Shown here piece by piece: positions 1 to 5,518 of a stretch of DNA of 5,518 nt (position 1 is the stretch's first letter; each line of letters opens with the position of its first letter). The stretch is from the NCBI GenBank assembly GCA_964654125.1, contig CAZZGG010000144.1, positions 1 to 5,518 on the forward strand. Direction: 5' to 3'. The translations under genes and the position numbers were made by a program. The notes beneath the pieces were generated by a model. That model worked only from the letters and a program-made list of their open reading frames with translations, did not search any database and was not told the origin of the DNA. The DNA is from JAAYBY01 sp964654125 (GTDB lineage Bacteria; Bacillota; Clostridia; Saccharofermentanales; UBA5734).

Positions 1-53
1 GTGTCACCTTGCCAAGGTGAAAGTCGCGAGTTCGAATCTCGTATCCCGCTCCA
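1..53 (+). tRNA. tRNA-Gly(GCC), 3' part; 5' end outside the window
   Basis: The visible part folds as a tRNA from the anticodon arm to the 3' end. The anticodon stem TCACC (4-8) pairs with GGTGA (16-20) around the 7-nt loop TTGCCAA, giving anticodon GCC at 11-13, which reads glycine codons GGC and GGU. A 5-nt variable loop (21-25) follows. The T stem GCGAG (26-30) pairs with CTCGT (38-42) around TTCGAAT. The acceptor 3' strand is ATCCCGC (43-49), with discriminator T50 and an encoded CCA (51-53). The 5' acceptor strand and D arm lie before base 1. The glycine assignment rests on the anticodon alone. Confidence 0.95.
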
Positions 54-55
54 GC

Positions 56-79
56 AAGCCGGCGCAAGCCGGCTTTTTT
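56..79 (+). terminator. Rho-independent terminator of the tRNA transcript
   Basis: AAGCCGGC (56-63) and GCCGGCTT (68-75) form a perfect 8-bp stem closed by a GCAA loop (GNRA type), with a run of six T at 74-79. It begins two bases after the tRNA CCA end, so it should end the tRNA transcript and separate it from hprK downstream. Confidence 0.93.
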
Positions 80-101
80 GTGGCTATCGTCCTGTGGAGC
101 A

Positions 102-130
102 TTTAGTTTTAGGCCTAAATAGCTTATAAT
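102..130 (+). promoter_or_regulatory. Sigma-A type promoter for the hprK operon
   Basis: A perfect -10 hexamer TATAAT lies at 125-130. With a 17-bp spacer the -35 would be TTTAGT (102-107), matching only three of six consensus bases, and no TGn extension precedes the -10. The predicted start is near base 137, giving a leader of about 68 nt before the hprK ATG. This is the only clear promoter seen in the window and it follows directly after a terminator, so it probably drives the whole six-gene run. The weak -35 would fit a promoter that is modest or helped by an activator (inference). Confidence 0.7.
108..119. promoter_or_regulatory. 12-bp perfect palindrome in the promoter spacer, candidate operator
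   Basis: TTTAGGCCTAAA reads the same on both strands and lies entirely between the proposed -35 and -10 hexamers. A slightly wider inverted repeat is ATTTAG (101-106) with CTAAAT (115-120). A dimeric regulator bound here would block RNA polymerase or realign the spacer. I do not recognise it as a known operator, and it does not match the CcpA cre consensus. It is non-coding, so codon constraint does not explain it. Confidence 0.4.
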
Positions 131-140
131 AAGGCAAATA

Positions 141-174
141 AGAGGCTCTGGCAGCAAGAGTCCCTCTTTGCTGC
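141..174 (+). promoter_or_regulatory. hprK leader with two mutually exclusive hairpins
   Basis: Hairpin A pairs AGAGGCTCT (141-149) with AGAG (157-160) and CCTCT (163-167), nine pairs with a 2-nt bulge. Hairpin B pairs GCAGCAAGAG (151-160) with CTCTTTGCTGC (164-174), ten pairs with one bulged T and a TCC loop. Both use 151-160 and 163-167, so only one can form at a time. Neither is followed by a T run, so this is not an intrinsic terminator. Hairpin A would begin only a few bases from the predicted 5' end, which could protect the mRNA. No known riboswitch family is recognised. Confidence 0.4.
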
Positions 175-204
175 AAAATCAGATAGAAGATAACGGAGGG
201 CATT

Positions 205-1125
205 ATGGCGCCTGTCTCCTTGAAAACCCTAGTTCGTGAATTTGAACTTGAAGTTGTTGCCGAAGCCGGCAACTTTGATGAAATTGAAATAACCGTCGCA
301 GATGTCACCCGGCCTGGCCTGCAGCTGGCCGGTTACTTTGACCAGTTTGGCCCTGACCGGATCCAGGTCCTGGGCAATATGGAAACAGCCTTTTTGGCCA
401 ACCTCAGCTCAGAAGAAAGGCTGGCCCGGCTGGATGCCCTCTTCAGCAAGGGTATCCCCTGCCTGATCCTGACCAGAAATCACGATGCCTGGCCAGAGCT
501 CTTAGAATGTTCCAAAAAATACGCCATACCTGTCTTGCGCACCAAGGATATTACAGCCATGTTCACCAGCTCTTTGGTCAAATATCTCAATGTTGAGCTG
601 GCCCCGCGGGCATCATTACATGGGGTGCTGATTGAAGTGTATGGTGAGGGCATCCTGATCCTGGGTGAAAGCGGCGTCGGCAAATCAGAGACAGCCCTGG
701 AGGTGGTCAAACGCGGCCACCGCCTGATTGCTGATGATCTGGTTGAAGTGCGCCGGGTTTCCGACACCACCTTGCTGGGCCGGGCACCGGAAATTATCCG
801 CTACTTGATTGAGATCCGTGGTATTGGCATCCTGGATGTCAAGGAGCTCTATGGTGTCTCATCTGTCAAAATGCAAGAAAATGTCAACTTTGTCATTAAC
901 CTGGAATTATGGGATGAACAAAAGCACTATGAGCGGCTGGGTATCAAGGAAGAGGAAACTGATATTTTAGGTATCAAGGTACCGTCTATCACGATCCCTG
1001 TCCGGCCCGGCCGCAACCTGGCTATTATCGTTGAAGTTGCCGCGATCAACTTCCGCCAGAAAAAAATGGGTTACAATGCAGCCAAGGCTTTGACTGACCG
1101 GGTTTTTGGCCCGGATTACTATTAG
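205..1125 (+). CDS. hprK: HPr kinase/phosphorylase
   Basis: Bifunctional cytosolic enzyme that phosphorylates HPr (and Crh where present) on Ser46 using ATP or pyrophosphate when glycolytic intermediates are high, and removes the phosphate when inorganic phosphate is high. It sets carbon catabolite repression through CcpA and PTS activity. The 306-residue length is normal. The N-terminal domain spans about 1-130. The catalytic domain shows the conserved His139, P-loop GESGVGKS (154-161, with Lys160), the acidic pair Asp177-Asp178, the signature EIRGIGILDV with Glu203 (203-212), Arg244, and VRPGRN (266-271). The C-terminal helix region (about 285-300) is intact. The ATG is supported by GGAGGG (195-200), four bases upstream. 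It is first in the operon, directly behind the predicted promoter. Family knowledge: the enzyme is a hexamer. No defects are visible. Confidence 0.97.
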   Translation: MAPVSLKTLVREFELEVVAEAGNFDEIEITVADVTRPGLQLAGYFDQFGPDRIQVLGNMETAFLANLSSEERLARLDALFSKGIPCLILTRNHDAWPELLECSKKYAIPVLRTKDITAMFTSSLVKYLNVELAPRASLHGVLIEVYGEGILILGESGVGKSETALEVVKRGHRLIADDLVEVRRVSDTTLLGRAPEIIRYLIEIRGIGILDVKELYGVSSVKMQENVNFVINLELWDEQKHYERLGIKEEETDILGIKVPSITIPVRPGRNLAIIVEVAAINFRQKKMGYNAAKALTDRVFGPDYY

Positions 1126-1128
1126 AGG
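1124..1128 (+). promoter_or_regulatory. Ribosome binding site deciding the murB start
   Basis: AGAGG overlaps the hprK stop codon. It directly abuts the first in-frame ATG (1129), leaving no spacer, but lies six bases before the next ATG (1135). Normal spacing therefore favours 1135 as the murB start. Confidence 0.6.
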
Positions 1129-1134
1129 ATGGGA

Positions 1135-2097
1135 ATGCTAATATCATCAACTCTTGCTGGCCAGCTGGAATCCATGCTTGCTCTGAAAAACAAAAACGAC
1201 CAACCGCGCCTTTACTTTGCTGAACCGATGAGCCGGCATTCCACTTTTGCCATCGGCGGCAGTGCTGATATTTTTTTTGAACCGGCTGACAGCGAAGAAA
1301 TAATCCAGGCTGTGCGCTTTTGCCGCCAGCAAGGCATTCCTTTGACTGTGATCGGCAAAGGTTCCAATATCCTGGTCTCAGACCAGGGGGTGCGGGGCAT
1401 GGTTATGGCAATCAGCAGTAATTTTGCCGGGGTGGAACAAAAACAGGATCTGCTGCTGGTCAAGGCAGGCACCAGGCTGGCCCAGCTTTCCGGCATCGCT
1501 GCCAAGCTGCACTATGGTGGCCTGGAGTTCGCCGCCGGCATACCTGGCACAGTCGGCGGAGCAGTGCAGATGAATGCCGGTGCCTATGACTCTTGTATGC
1601 AGGATATAGTACTGGAAACAGAATATCTTGATGAAGAAATGAATATCCGCACAGTTCGCTTGGAAAACCATCAATTTGCCTACCGCCACAGCATGTTCTC
1701 TGACCGCCAGTGCATTATCCTAAAGGTTAGCTGCCGCCTGCAGCAGGCGGACTACCATCAGATCATCGCCCGGATGACAGAACTGAACCAGCGGCGGCGC
1801 AGCTCCCAGCCTTTGGAACTGCCCAGTGCCGGCAGCACCTTCAAACGTCCGCCCGGCCATTATGCCGGCAAGCTGATCAGTGATTGCAGGCTGAAAGGTT
1901 ACCGGATCGGTGACGCCCAGGTCTCAGAAAAACATGCCGGCTTTATTGTCAACCGCGGCCAGGCCAGCGCTACTGATGTGCGCAGCCTGATTGAACAGAT
2001 CCAGCAGACAGTTTTTGCAAGCACAGGCGTTGTGCTGGAACCGGAGATCAAGTTCATCGGTGACTGGCAAGATTACCCGGCCAGCCAGGCGGGATAA
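1135..2097 (+). CDS. murB: UDP-N-acetylenolpyruvoylglucosamine reductase (MurB)
   Basis: FAD enzyme that uses NADPH to reduce UDP-GlcNAc-enolpyruvate to UDP-MurNAc, the second committed step of peptidoglycan precursor synthesis, in the cytosol. Numbering is from the ATG at 1135 (320 aa); an ATG at 1129 would add two residues but has no room for its SD. FAD-domain motifs are HSTFAIGGSAD (35-45), IGKGSNILVSD (73-83) and GIPGTVGGAVQMNAGAY (135-151). Catalytic candidates are Arg184 in YRHS, Ser234 in AGSTFK, and Glu304 in LEPEIKFIG. The compact YRHS region without the longer insertion fits the type II form found in Bacillota. It lies nine bases after hprK and twelve before rapZ. In many Bacilli murB sits elsewhere, so this position is a lineage clue. 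A T8 run and a GC-rich hairpin inside the gene are noted separately. Confidence 0.96.
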   Translation: MLISSTLAGQLESMLALKNKNDQPRLYFAEPMSRHSTFAIGGSADIFFEPADSEEIIQAVRFCRQQGIPLTVIGKGSNILVSDQGVRGMVMAISSNFAGVEQKQDLLLVKAGTRLAQLSGIAAKLHYGGLEFAAGIPGTVGGAVQMNAGAYDSCMQDIVLETEYLDEEMNIRTVRLENHQFAYRHSMFSDRQCIILKVSCRLQQADYHQIIARMTELNQRRRSSQPLELPSAGSTFKRPPGHYAGKLISDCRLKGYRIGDAQVSEKHAGFIVNRGQASATDVRSLIEQIQQTVFASTGVVLEPEIKFIGDWQDYPASQAG

Positions 2098-2109
2098 AGG
2101 AGCAGGGAA

Positions 2110-3048
2110 ATGGATATCATAATACTGACCGGAATGTCCGGGGCCGGCAAAAGCCTGGCAGCCAACTATCTGGAAGATATGGGTTTTTTCTGTATCGACA
2201 ATCTGCCTCCCGCCATCTTGCCTGATTTGCTGGTGCCCTACCTGAAAAGGCATGACATCATGTTGGAGCAGGAGCCGGACAATGACAAGATGGCCTTTGT
2301 GATCGATATCAGGAGCACAGACCGCTTTGAGGATATCTTTACCAGCCTGGATAAACTGCACCAGTTGGGAGTCAGCTTCCGCATTATCTTTTTAGATGCC
2401 ACTGACCAGACCCTGATCAGCCGCTATAAACAGAGCCGGCGCAACCACCCCCTGGCCCAGGGCCGCAGCATTGTCCAGGCCATTGAGCTGGAAAGGCAGC
2501 GTCTGGCTCCGGTCAAGGAGCTGGCAGCTGATGTGATAGAAACATCAGCCCTGTCTCCCGGTGAGCTGCGTGATATGCTCTATGCCATGCTCTCCAGCGA
2601 AGAACGTGATGAAAGGCTGACCATCCTGATCCAGTCTTTCGGCTTTAAGTACGGGGTACCAGTGGATTGTGACAGTGTGATCGATGTGCGCTTCATCCCC
2701 AACCCCTACTACATTGAGGATTTAAGACCCTTGTCCGGTCTGGACACGGCTGTTAAGGACCACATCATGTCCTTTCCGGAAACCAACACCTTCATCAGGA
2801 TGCAATTGGAGTTTTTTAACTTTGCCATCCCCTTTTACATCAGGGAGGGTAAGGTTCGTTTTACCATCGGGGTTGGCTGCACAGGCGGCAGGCACCGTTC
2901 TGTCGCCATTGCTGAACAGATGGCTGAGCACCTGCGCCAGAACAAGTTGCGGGTGGTGGTTGATCACAGGGACCTGAACAAGGACATGCGCAGGTCAGCC
3001 CGCCATGATTTACCTGATCTTGGAGCTGAAAATGTTACGGAAGAATGA
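2110..3048 (+). CDS. rapZ: RapZ/YvcJ family nucleotide-binding regulator
   Basis: P-loop ATP/GTP-binding protein. In E. coli RapZ is an RNA adaptor that controls GlmZ cleavage and so glucosamine-6-phosphate synthase; the Bacillus homologue YvcJ hydrolyses nucleotides and affects competence. Walker A is GMSGAGKS (8-15), with the family motif CIDNLPP at 28-34. Other family blocks are IDIRSTD (65-71), FLDATDQTLISRYKQSRR (94-111), GVPVDCDSVIDVRFIPNPYY (182-201), GVGCTGGRHRS (254-264) and HRDLNKD (286-292). The 312-residue length is longer than the roughly 285-295 I recall for the family; the extra part is the C-terminal tail after HRDLNKD. AAAGGAG (2096-2102) overlaps the murB stop and sits seven bases before the ATG. 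The end overlaps yvcK by 17 nt. Whether this protein binds RNA here cannot be told from sequence. Confidence 0.95.
   Translation: MDIIILTGMSGAGKSLAANYLEDMGFFCIDNLPPAILPDLLVPYLKRHDIMLEQEPDNDKMAFVIDIRSTDRFEDIFTSLDKLHQLGVSFRIIFLDATDQTLISRYKQSRRNHPLAQGRSIVQAIELERQRLAPVKELAADVIETSALSPGELRDMLYAMLSSEERDERLTILIQSFGFKYGVPVDCDSVIDVRFIPNPYYIEDLRPLSGLDTAVKDHIMSFPETNTFIRMQLEFFNFAIPFYIREGKVRFTIGVGCTGGRHRSVAIAEQMAEHLRQNKLRVVVDHRDLNKDMRRSARHDLPDLGAENVTEE
3022..3025 (+). promoter_or_regulatory. Ribosome binding site deciding the yvcK start
   Basis: GGAG inside the rapZ coding end lies six bases before an in-frame ATG at 3032. The earlier in-frame ATG at 3005 has no SD-like sequence upstream. The site therefore supports the shorter YvcK protein. 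Confidence 0.6.
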
Positions 3049-4078
3049 GGCTTTAATCAGCCAATACAGGAAAATACCGGCCCATGGACCACGCACGGTT
3101 GTGATCGGGGGTGGTACCGGCCTGTCAACAATCCTGCGCGGCCTGAAGCTTTTCACTACCAATCTGACTGCCATAGTCACAGTGGCCGATAATGGTGGCT
3201 CATCCGGCATGTTGCGTCAGGACCTGGGTATGCTGCCGCCTGGCGATATCCGCAACTGTATCCTGGCCCTGGCTGATACCGAGCCCTTGATGGAGGATCT
3301 TTTCAACCATCGTTTCCAAGACGGCCGCCTGAAAGGCCAGAATTTCGGTAATCTTTTAATTGCCGCCATGGATGCTGTTTCCGGCAACTTTTACGACGCT
3401 GTGGTCAATGTCTCCAAGATCCTGGCTGTCAAAGGCCGGGTACTGCCAGTTTCCTTGCAGGATCTGCAGATCAGTGCCAGGATGACTGACGGCTCCATCA
3501 TCCACGGCGAATGGCAGATCGGCCAGCGCCAGCCTGAACCGGACCGGGATATAGCCGAGATCTTTATGACCCCGGCTGATGCTGTGGCATTTCCAGAAGC
3601 CGCAGCTGCCCTGCTGGAAGCTGATATTATTATCCTGGGTCCCGGCAGTCTTTACACCAGCATTGTGCCCAATCTGCTTTTTAAAGAGATTCGCCAGGCC
3701 TTGCGCCAAAGCACGGCTACCAAGATCTATGTCTGCAACCTGATGACCCAGCCGGCGGAAACAGCCGGTTACGATGGAGCCAGGCATCTCAAGGCCCTGC
3801 TCCAGCATCTGGGTAAAAGCAGTGCCAAAGGCTACATCGATTATTGTGTCGTCAACTCCACCTGGACAGACGAACTCCAGCTCAACCGCTACCGCCAGGA
3901 AAATGCCCTGCCGGTCCAGGCGGACAAAGCAGCGATCGAAGCCCTGGGCACTAAGCTGGTTTTAGCCCCCCTGGCCCGGATCAGCAATGAAGTGATCCGG
4001 CATGACCACCAGCAGCTGGCCCGGGTTGCCTTGGATCTGGCTATCGCAAAGCAAAGGCTGGACCAGGGGGAAAAATGA
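3032..4078 (+). CDS. yvcK: YvcK/gluconeogenesis factor, CofD-like UDP-sugar-binding protein
   Basis: Cytosolic regulator needed in B. subtilis for growth on gluconeogenic carbon sources and for normal cell shape; homologues bind UDP-GlcNAc. It has the CofD fold but is not expected to make F420. Numbering is from the ATG at 3032 (348 aa), chosen for its GGAG six bases upstream; the ATG at 3005 would add nine residues without an SD. Motifs in order are VVIGGGTGLS (23-32), VADNGGSSG (51-59), LPPGDIRN (68-75), GQNFGNLL (102-109), TDGSIIHGE (152-160), LGPGSLYTSIVPNLL (202-216) and NLMTQPAET (236-244). All expected nucleotide-sugar-site loops are present. It overlaps the rapZ end by 17 nt and shares ATGA with whiA, so translation is likely coupled on both sides. 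The block rapZ-yvcK-whiA is widely conserved in Gram-positives. Confidence 0.95.
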   Translation: MLRKNEALISQYRKIPAHGPRTVVIGGGTGLSTILRGLKLFTTNLTAIVTVADNGGSSGMLRQDLGMLPPGDIRNCILALADTEPLMEDLFNHRFQDGRLKGQNFGNLLIAAMDAVSGNFYDAVVNVSKILAVKGRVLPVSLQDLQISARMTDGSIIHGEWQIGQRQPEPDRDIAEIFMTPADAVAFPEAAAALLEADIIILGPGSLYTSIVPNLLFKEIRQALRQSTATKIYVCNLMTQPAETAGYDGARHLKALLQHLGKSSAKGYIDYCVVNSTWTDELQLNRYRQENALPVQADKAAIEALGTKLVLAPLARISNEVIRHDHQQLARVALDLAIAKQRLDQGEK

Positions 4079-4992
4079 GCAAAAAAGCACAATCCTTTTC
4101 CCAAAAAATCAAAGATGAACTGGGCCAGATCCCTTGTCCGGATGTCTTGTGCCGCCAGGTGGAGCTAGCGGCCGCCTATCTGGCCGCCGGGAGATTTTCT
4201 GATTTAAGTGTGGATCTGACAACTACTTTGCCCAGCTATGCTGACCGTCTGCTTATGCTTCTGGATCAGCAGCATGGTCTCAATCCTGCTGTCCGCCAGG
4301 GTAAGGGCAGCCGGACCATCCGCCTGACCAGAACAGCTTTTGCCAGCAGTGTGGCGCTGGATATCAAGTCCAGCCTGATCGGGCCTGCCCTGGCCGGCTT
4401 TGCCAACCGGCCAGTCAGCTGTCACAGGGCCCTGCTCAGGTCTTTATTTTTAGCCTGCGGCTCCATAAGTGAACCTAGTGCAGCCTACCATCTGGAACTT
4501 GCCATCCGCCAGGAGAACAAAGCTGCCGACTCTTTCAAGGCCCTGCTCAATCAGTTGGGTTTTCGCAGCAGCCTGGTCAGGCGGGACCGCTACGATGTGA
4601 TCTTTTTACGGGAAGGCCAGCAGTTGGCGGATTTTTTGCTGCTGGCCGGCGCCCAGCAATCACTTTTGGATTATGAGTCCTTGCGGGTGGAAAAAGAAAT
4701 GCGCAACAGTGTCAACCGGGTTGTCAATTGCGACAATGCCAATCTGCAGCGGGTGGCAGACACAGCTGCCCGCCAACTGCGCCTTTTCAGCCAGCTGGAA
4801 GCCGCCGGACTCAGTCAATTGCTGCCCAAAGAACTGCTTGAGGCGGCTTTGAATCGGCAGGAAAATCCTGATTTAAGCATCAAGGAGCTGGGGGAGCTCA
4901 TGCAGCCGGTTCTGGGCAAGTCGGGCATGAACCACCGCCTGCGTAAGTTTGAAGAAAAAGCAAAGGAGCTGCTGGCCACGGCCGGCAGTTAA
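4075..4992 (+). CDS. whiA: DNA-binding protein WhiA
   Basis: In Streptomyces WhiA is a transcription factor for sporulation septation; in B. subtilis it is nucleoid-associated and affects division and chromosome segregation. The 305 residues match the family. The N-terminal half is a degenerate LAGLIDADG homing-endonuclease fold: first helix ELAAAYLAAGRFSD (30-43) and second block HRALLRSLFLACGSISEP (117-134), where the usual catalytic acidic residue of the motif is absent, so no nuclease activity is expected. A linker carries NRVVNCDNANLQR (214-226). The C-terminal helix-turn-helix includes NPDLSIKELGELM (264-276) and KSGMNHRLRKF (282-292). The start ATG overlaps the yvcK stop as ATGA, with AGGGGG (4065-4070) four bases upstream. 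It ends immediately before trmL, in the same frame. Its targets cannot be read from this window. Confidence 0.95.
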   Translation: MSKKAQSFSQKIKDELGQIPCPDVLCRQVELAAAYLAAGRFSDLSVDLTTTLPSYADRLLMLLDQQHGLNPAVRQGKGSRTIRLTRTAFASSVALDIKSSLIGPALAGFANRPVSCHRALLRSLFLACGSISEPSAAYHLELAIRQENKAADSFKALLNQLGFRSSLVRRDRYDVIFLREGQQLADFLLLAGAQQSLLDYESLRVEKEMRNSVNRVVNCDNANLQRVADTAARQLRLFSQLEAAGLSQLLPKELLEAALNRQENPDLSIKELGELMQPVLGKSGMNHRLRKFEEKAKELLATAGS

Positions 4993-5469
4993 GTGATAAG
5001 AGTGGATCTGGTGCTGGTTGAACCTGAAATACCGCAAAATACCGGCAATATAGCCCGGACCTGCGTTGCTGCCGGCCTGCATCTGCATCTGGTTGAGCCA
5101 TTGGGCTTTTCACTGGCAGAAAAGCAGCTGCGCCGGGCTGGCCTGGATTACTGGCCCCAACTCCAGCTGACAGTCTGGCCAGACCTGGCCAGTCTGGAAG
5201 AAAAGCTGCTCAGCCAAAAAGAGCGGCCAATTTTTTATGTGACCACCAAGGGCGAAAAGTTTTATTCCCAGGTGAGCTATAACCAGGAGAGTATCATTTT
5301 ATTTGGTAAAGAGACCCGGGGCCTGCCCGGGCAGCTGCTTAGGTCACATCCGGAAAGATGTATCCGGATCCCCATGCGGGCCGGGCAAAGATCGCTTAAC
5401 CTGGCCAATGCAGCCGCCCTGGTCGCCTATGAGGCCTTGCGTCAGCAGGGCTTTGCCGGCTTGTGTTAG
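4993..5469 (+). CDS. trmL: tRNA (cytidine(34)-2'-O)-methyltransferase, SPOUT family
   Basis: SAM-dependent enzyme that 2'-O-methylates the wobble nucleotide of certain tRNA-Leu species, aiding decoding. At 158 residues it is a typical minimal SPOUT enzyme, working as a dimer with a trefoil-knot active site. Motif 1 is PEIPQNTGNIARTC (11-24), motif 2 is ILFGKETRGLP (102-112), and motif 3 is IRIPMRAGQRSLNLANAAA (124-142). The family usually has SLNLSNA, so Ala138 replaces a common serine; this looks mild. The start is the GTG at 4993, immediately after the whiA TAA and in the same frame, with no convincing SD, so it probably depends on ribosomes finishing whiA. A GTG at 5002 is an alternative that also keeps the full domain. 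TrmL is distinguished from other SpoU proteins by its short length and lack of an N-terminal RNA-binding domain. Confidence 0.92.
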   Translation: MIRVDLVLVEPEIPQNTGNIARTCVAAGLHLHLVEPLGFSLAEKQLRRAGLDYWPQLQLTVWPDLASLEEKLLSQKERPIFYVTTKGEKFYSQVSYNQESIILFGKETRGLPGQLLRSHPERCIRIPMRAGQRSLNLANAAALVAYEALRQQGFAGLC

Positions 5470-5490
5470 AATTAGACAGGTTTGGGAGGG

Positions 5491-5506
5491 AGTTAAGCAG
5501 TTAAGC
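5491..5506. repeat. Tandem 8-bp direct repeat after trmL
   Basis: AGTTAAGC occurs twice in a row (5491-5498 and 5499-5506) in the non-coding tail, just after an SD-like GGGAGGG (5484-5490) and before an AT-rich stretch. No ATG, GTG or TTG follows within the window and no terminator hairpin is seen, so it is unclear whether this is the start of a next gene's control region or chance. Confidence 0.5.
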
Positions 5507-5518
5507 AATATTTATAAA

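Noticed and set aside
84..308. 74-codon minus-strand frame covering the hprK promoter region
   Set aside because: It runs into the tRNA terminator side, overlaps hprK in antisense, and has low-complexity Ser/Thr-rich content; no support as a gene.
1060..1066. A7 run near the hprK 3' end as a programmed frameshift site
   Set aside because: The zero-frame protein continues into the normal conserved C-terminus, and no stimulating structure was noticed.
1924..2361. 145-codon open frame on the minus strand across the murB/rapZ junction
   Set aside because: It is antisense to two well-supported genes and shows no recognisable domain.
3356..3808. 150-codon open frame on the minus strand
   Set aside because: It lies wholly within yvcK in antisense, has no SD before its start, and its product shows no recognisable motif; GC-rich codon use makes such shadows common.
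3774..3965. 63-codon plus-strand frame inside yvcK
   Set aside because: Out-of-frame shadow of a conserved gene without an SD or motif.
3032..4078. YvcK read as CofD, the F420 biosynthesis transferase
   Set aside because: The motifs and the rapZ-yvcK-whiA context fit the YvcK subgroup; no F420 genes are nearby.
4075..4992. WhiA read as an active homing endonuclease or intein-like mobile element
   Set aside because: The LAGLIDADG-like fold lacks the acidic catalytic residue, and the C-terminal HTH and gene context are those of WhiA.
5315..5334. CCCGGG/CCCGGG hairpin and a 12-bp palindrome in trmL as a terminator
   Set aside because: It lies within the conserved TRGLPGQ codons with no T run; codon constraint explains it.

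Overview
The window holds the 3' end of a tRNA gene followed by a tight, one-direction run of six genes: hprK, murB, rapZ, yvcK, whiA and trmL. Gene content and order point to a low-to-mid GC Gram-positive (Bacillota). murB between hprK and rapZ is an arrangement I associate with Clostridia rather than Bacillus, where rapZ-yvcK-whiA is followed by crh and hprK lies elsewhere. By eye the DNA is somewhat GC-rich, with many CTG and GCC codons. I cannot name a genus.

Layout: bases 1-53 are the 3' part of tRNA-Gly(GCC) with an encoded CCA, closed by a textbook intrinsic terminator at 56-79. Bases 80-204 are the only real intergenic region. It has a consensus -10 box (TATAAT, 125-130), a weak -35, a perfect 12-bp palindrome in the promoter spacer, and a predicted leader with two mutually exclusive hairpins. 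The six genes follow from 205 to 5469 with gaps of 0-12 nt or overlaps of 4-17 nt, so they very probably form one operon with translational coupling. The last 49 bases have no gene, only an SD-like GGGAGGG and a tandem 8-bp repeat.

The genes form a nutrient and cell-envelope hub. HPrK phosphorylates HPr at serine in response to glycolytic state. MurB makes UDP-MurNAc. RapZ and YvcK are regulators of amino-sugar and central carbon metabolism; YvcK homologues bind UDP-GlcNAc and RapZ homologues act in glucosamine-6-phosphate control. WhiA is a DNA-binding protein tied to division and sporulation. TrmL methylates the wobble base of tRNA-Leu. All six proteins are full length with their key motifs intact.

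I found no mobile element, CRISPR array, frameshift or clearly new protein system. The points most worth a second look are the promoter palindrome, the alternative leader hairpins, the whiA/trmL junction, where TAA is followed at once by an in-frame GTG, and the presence of murB and trmL within this regulatory cluster.
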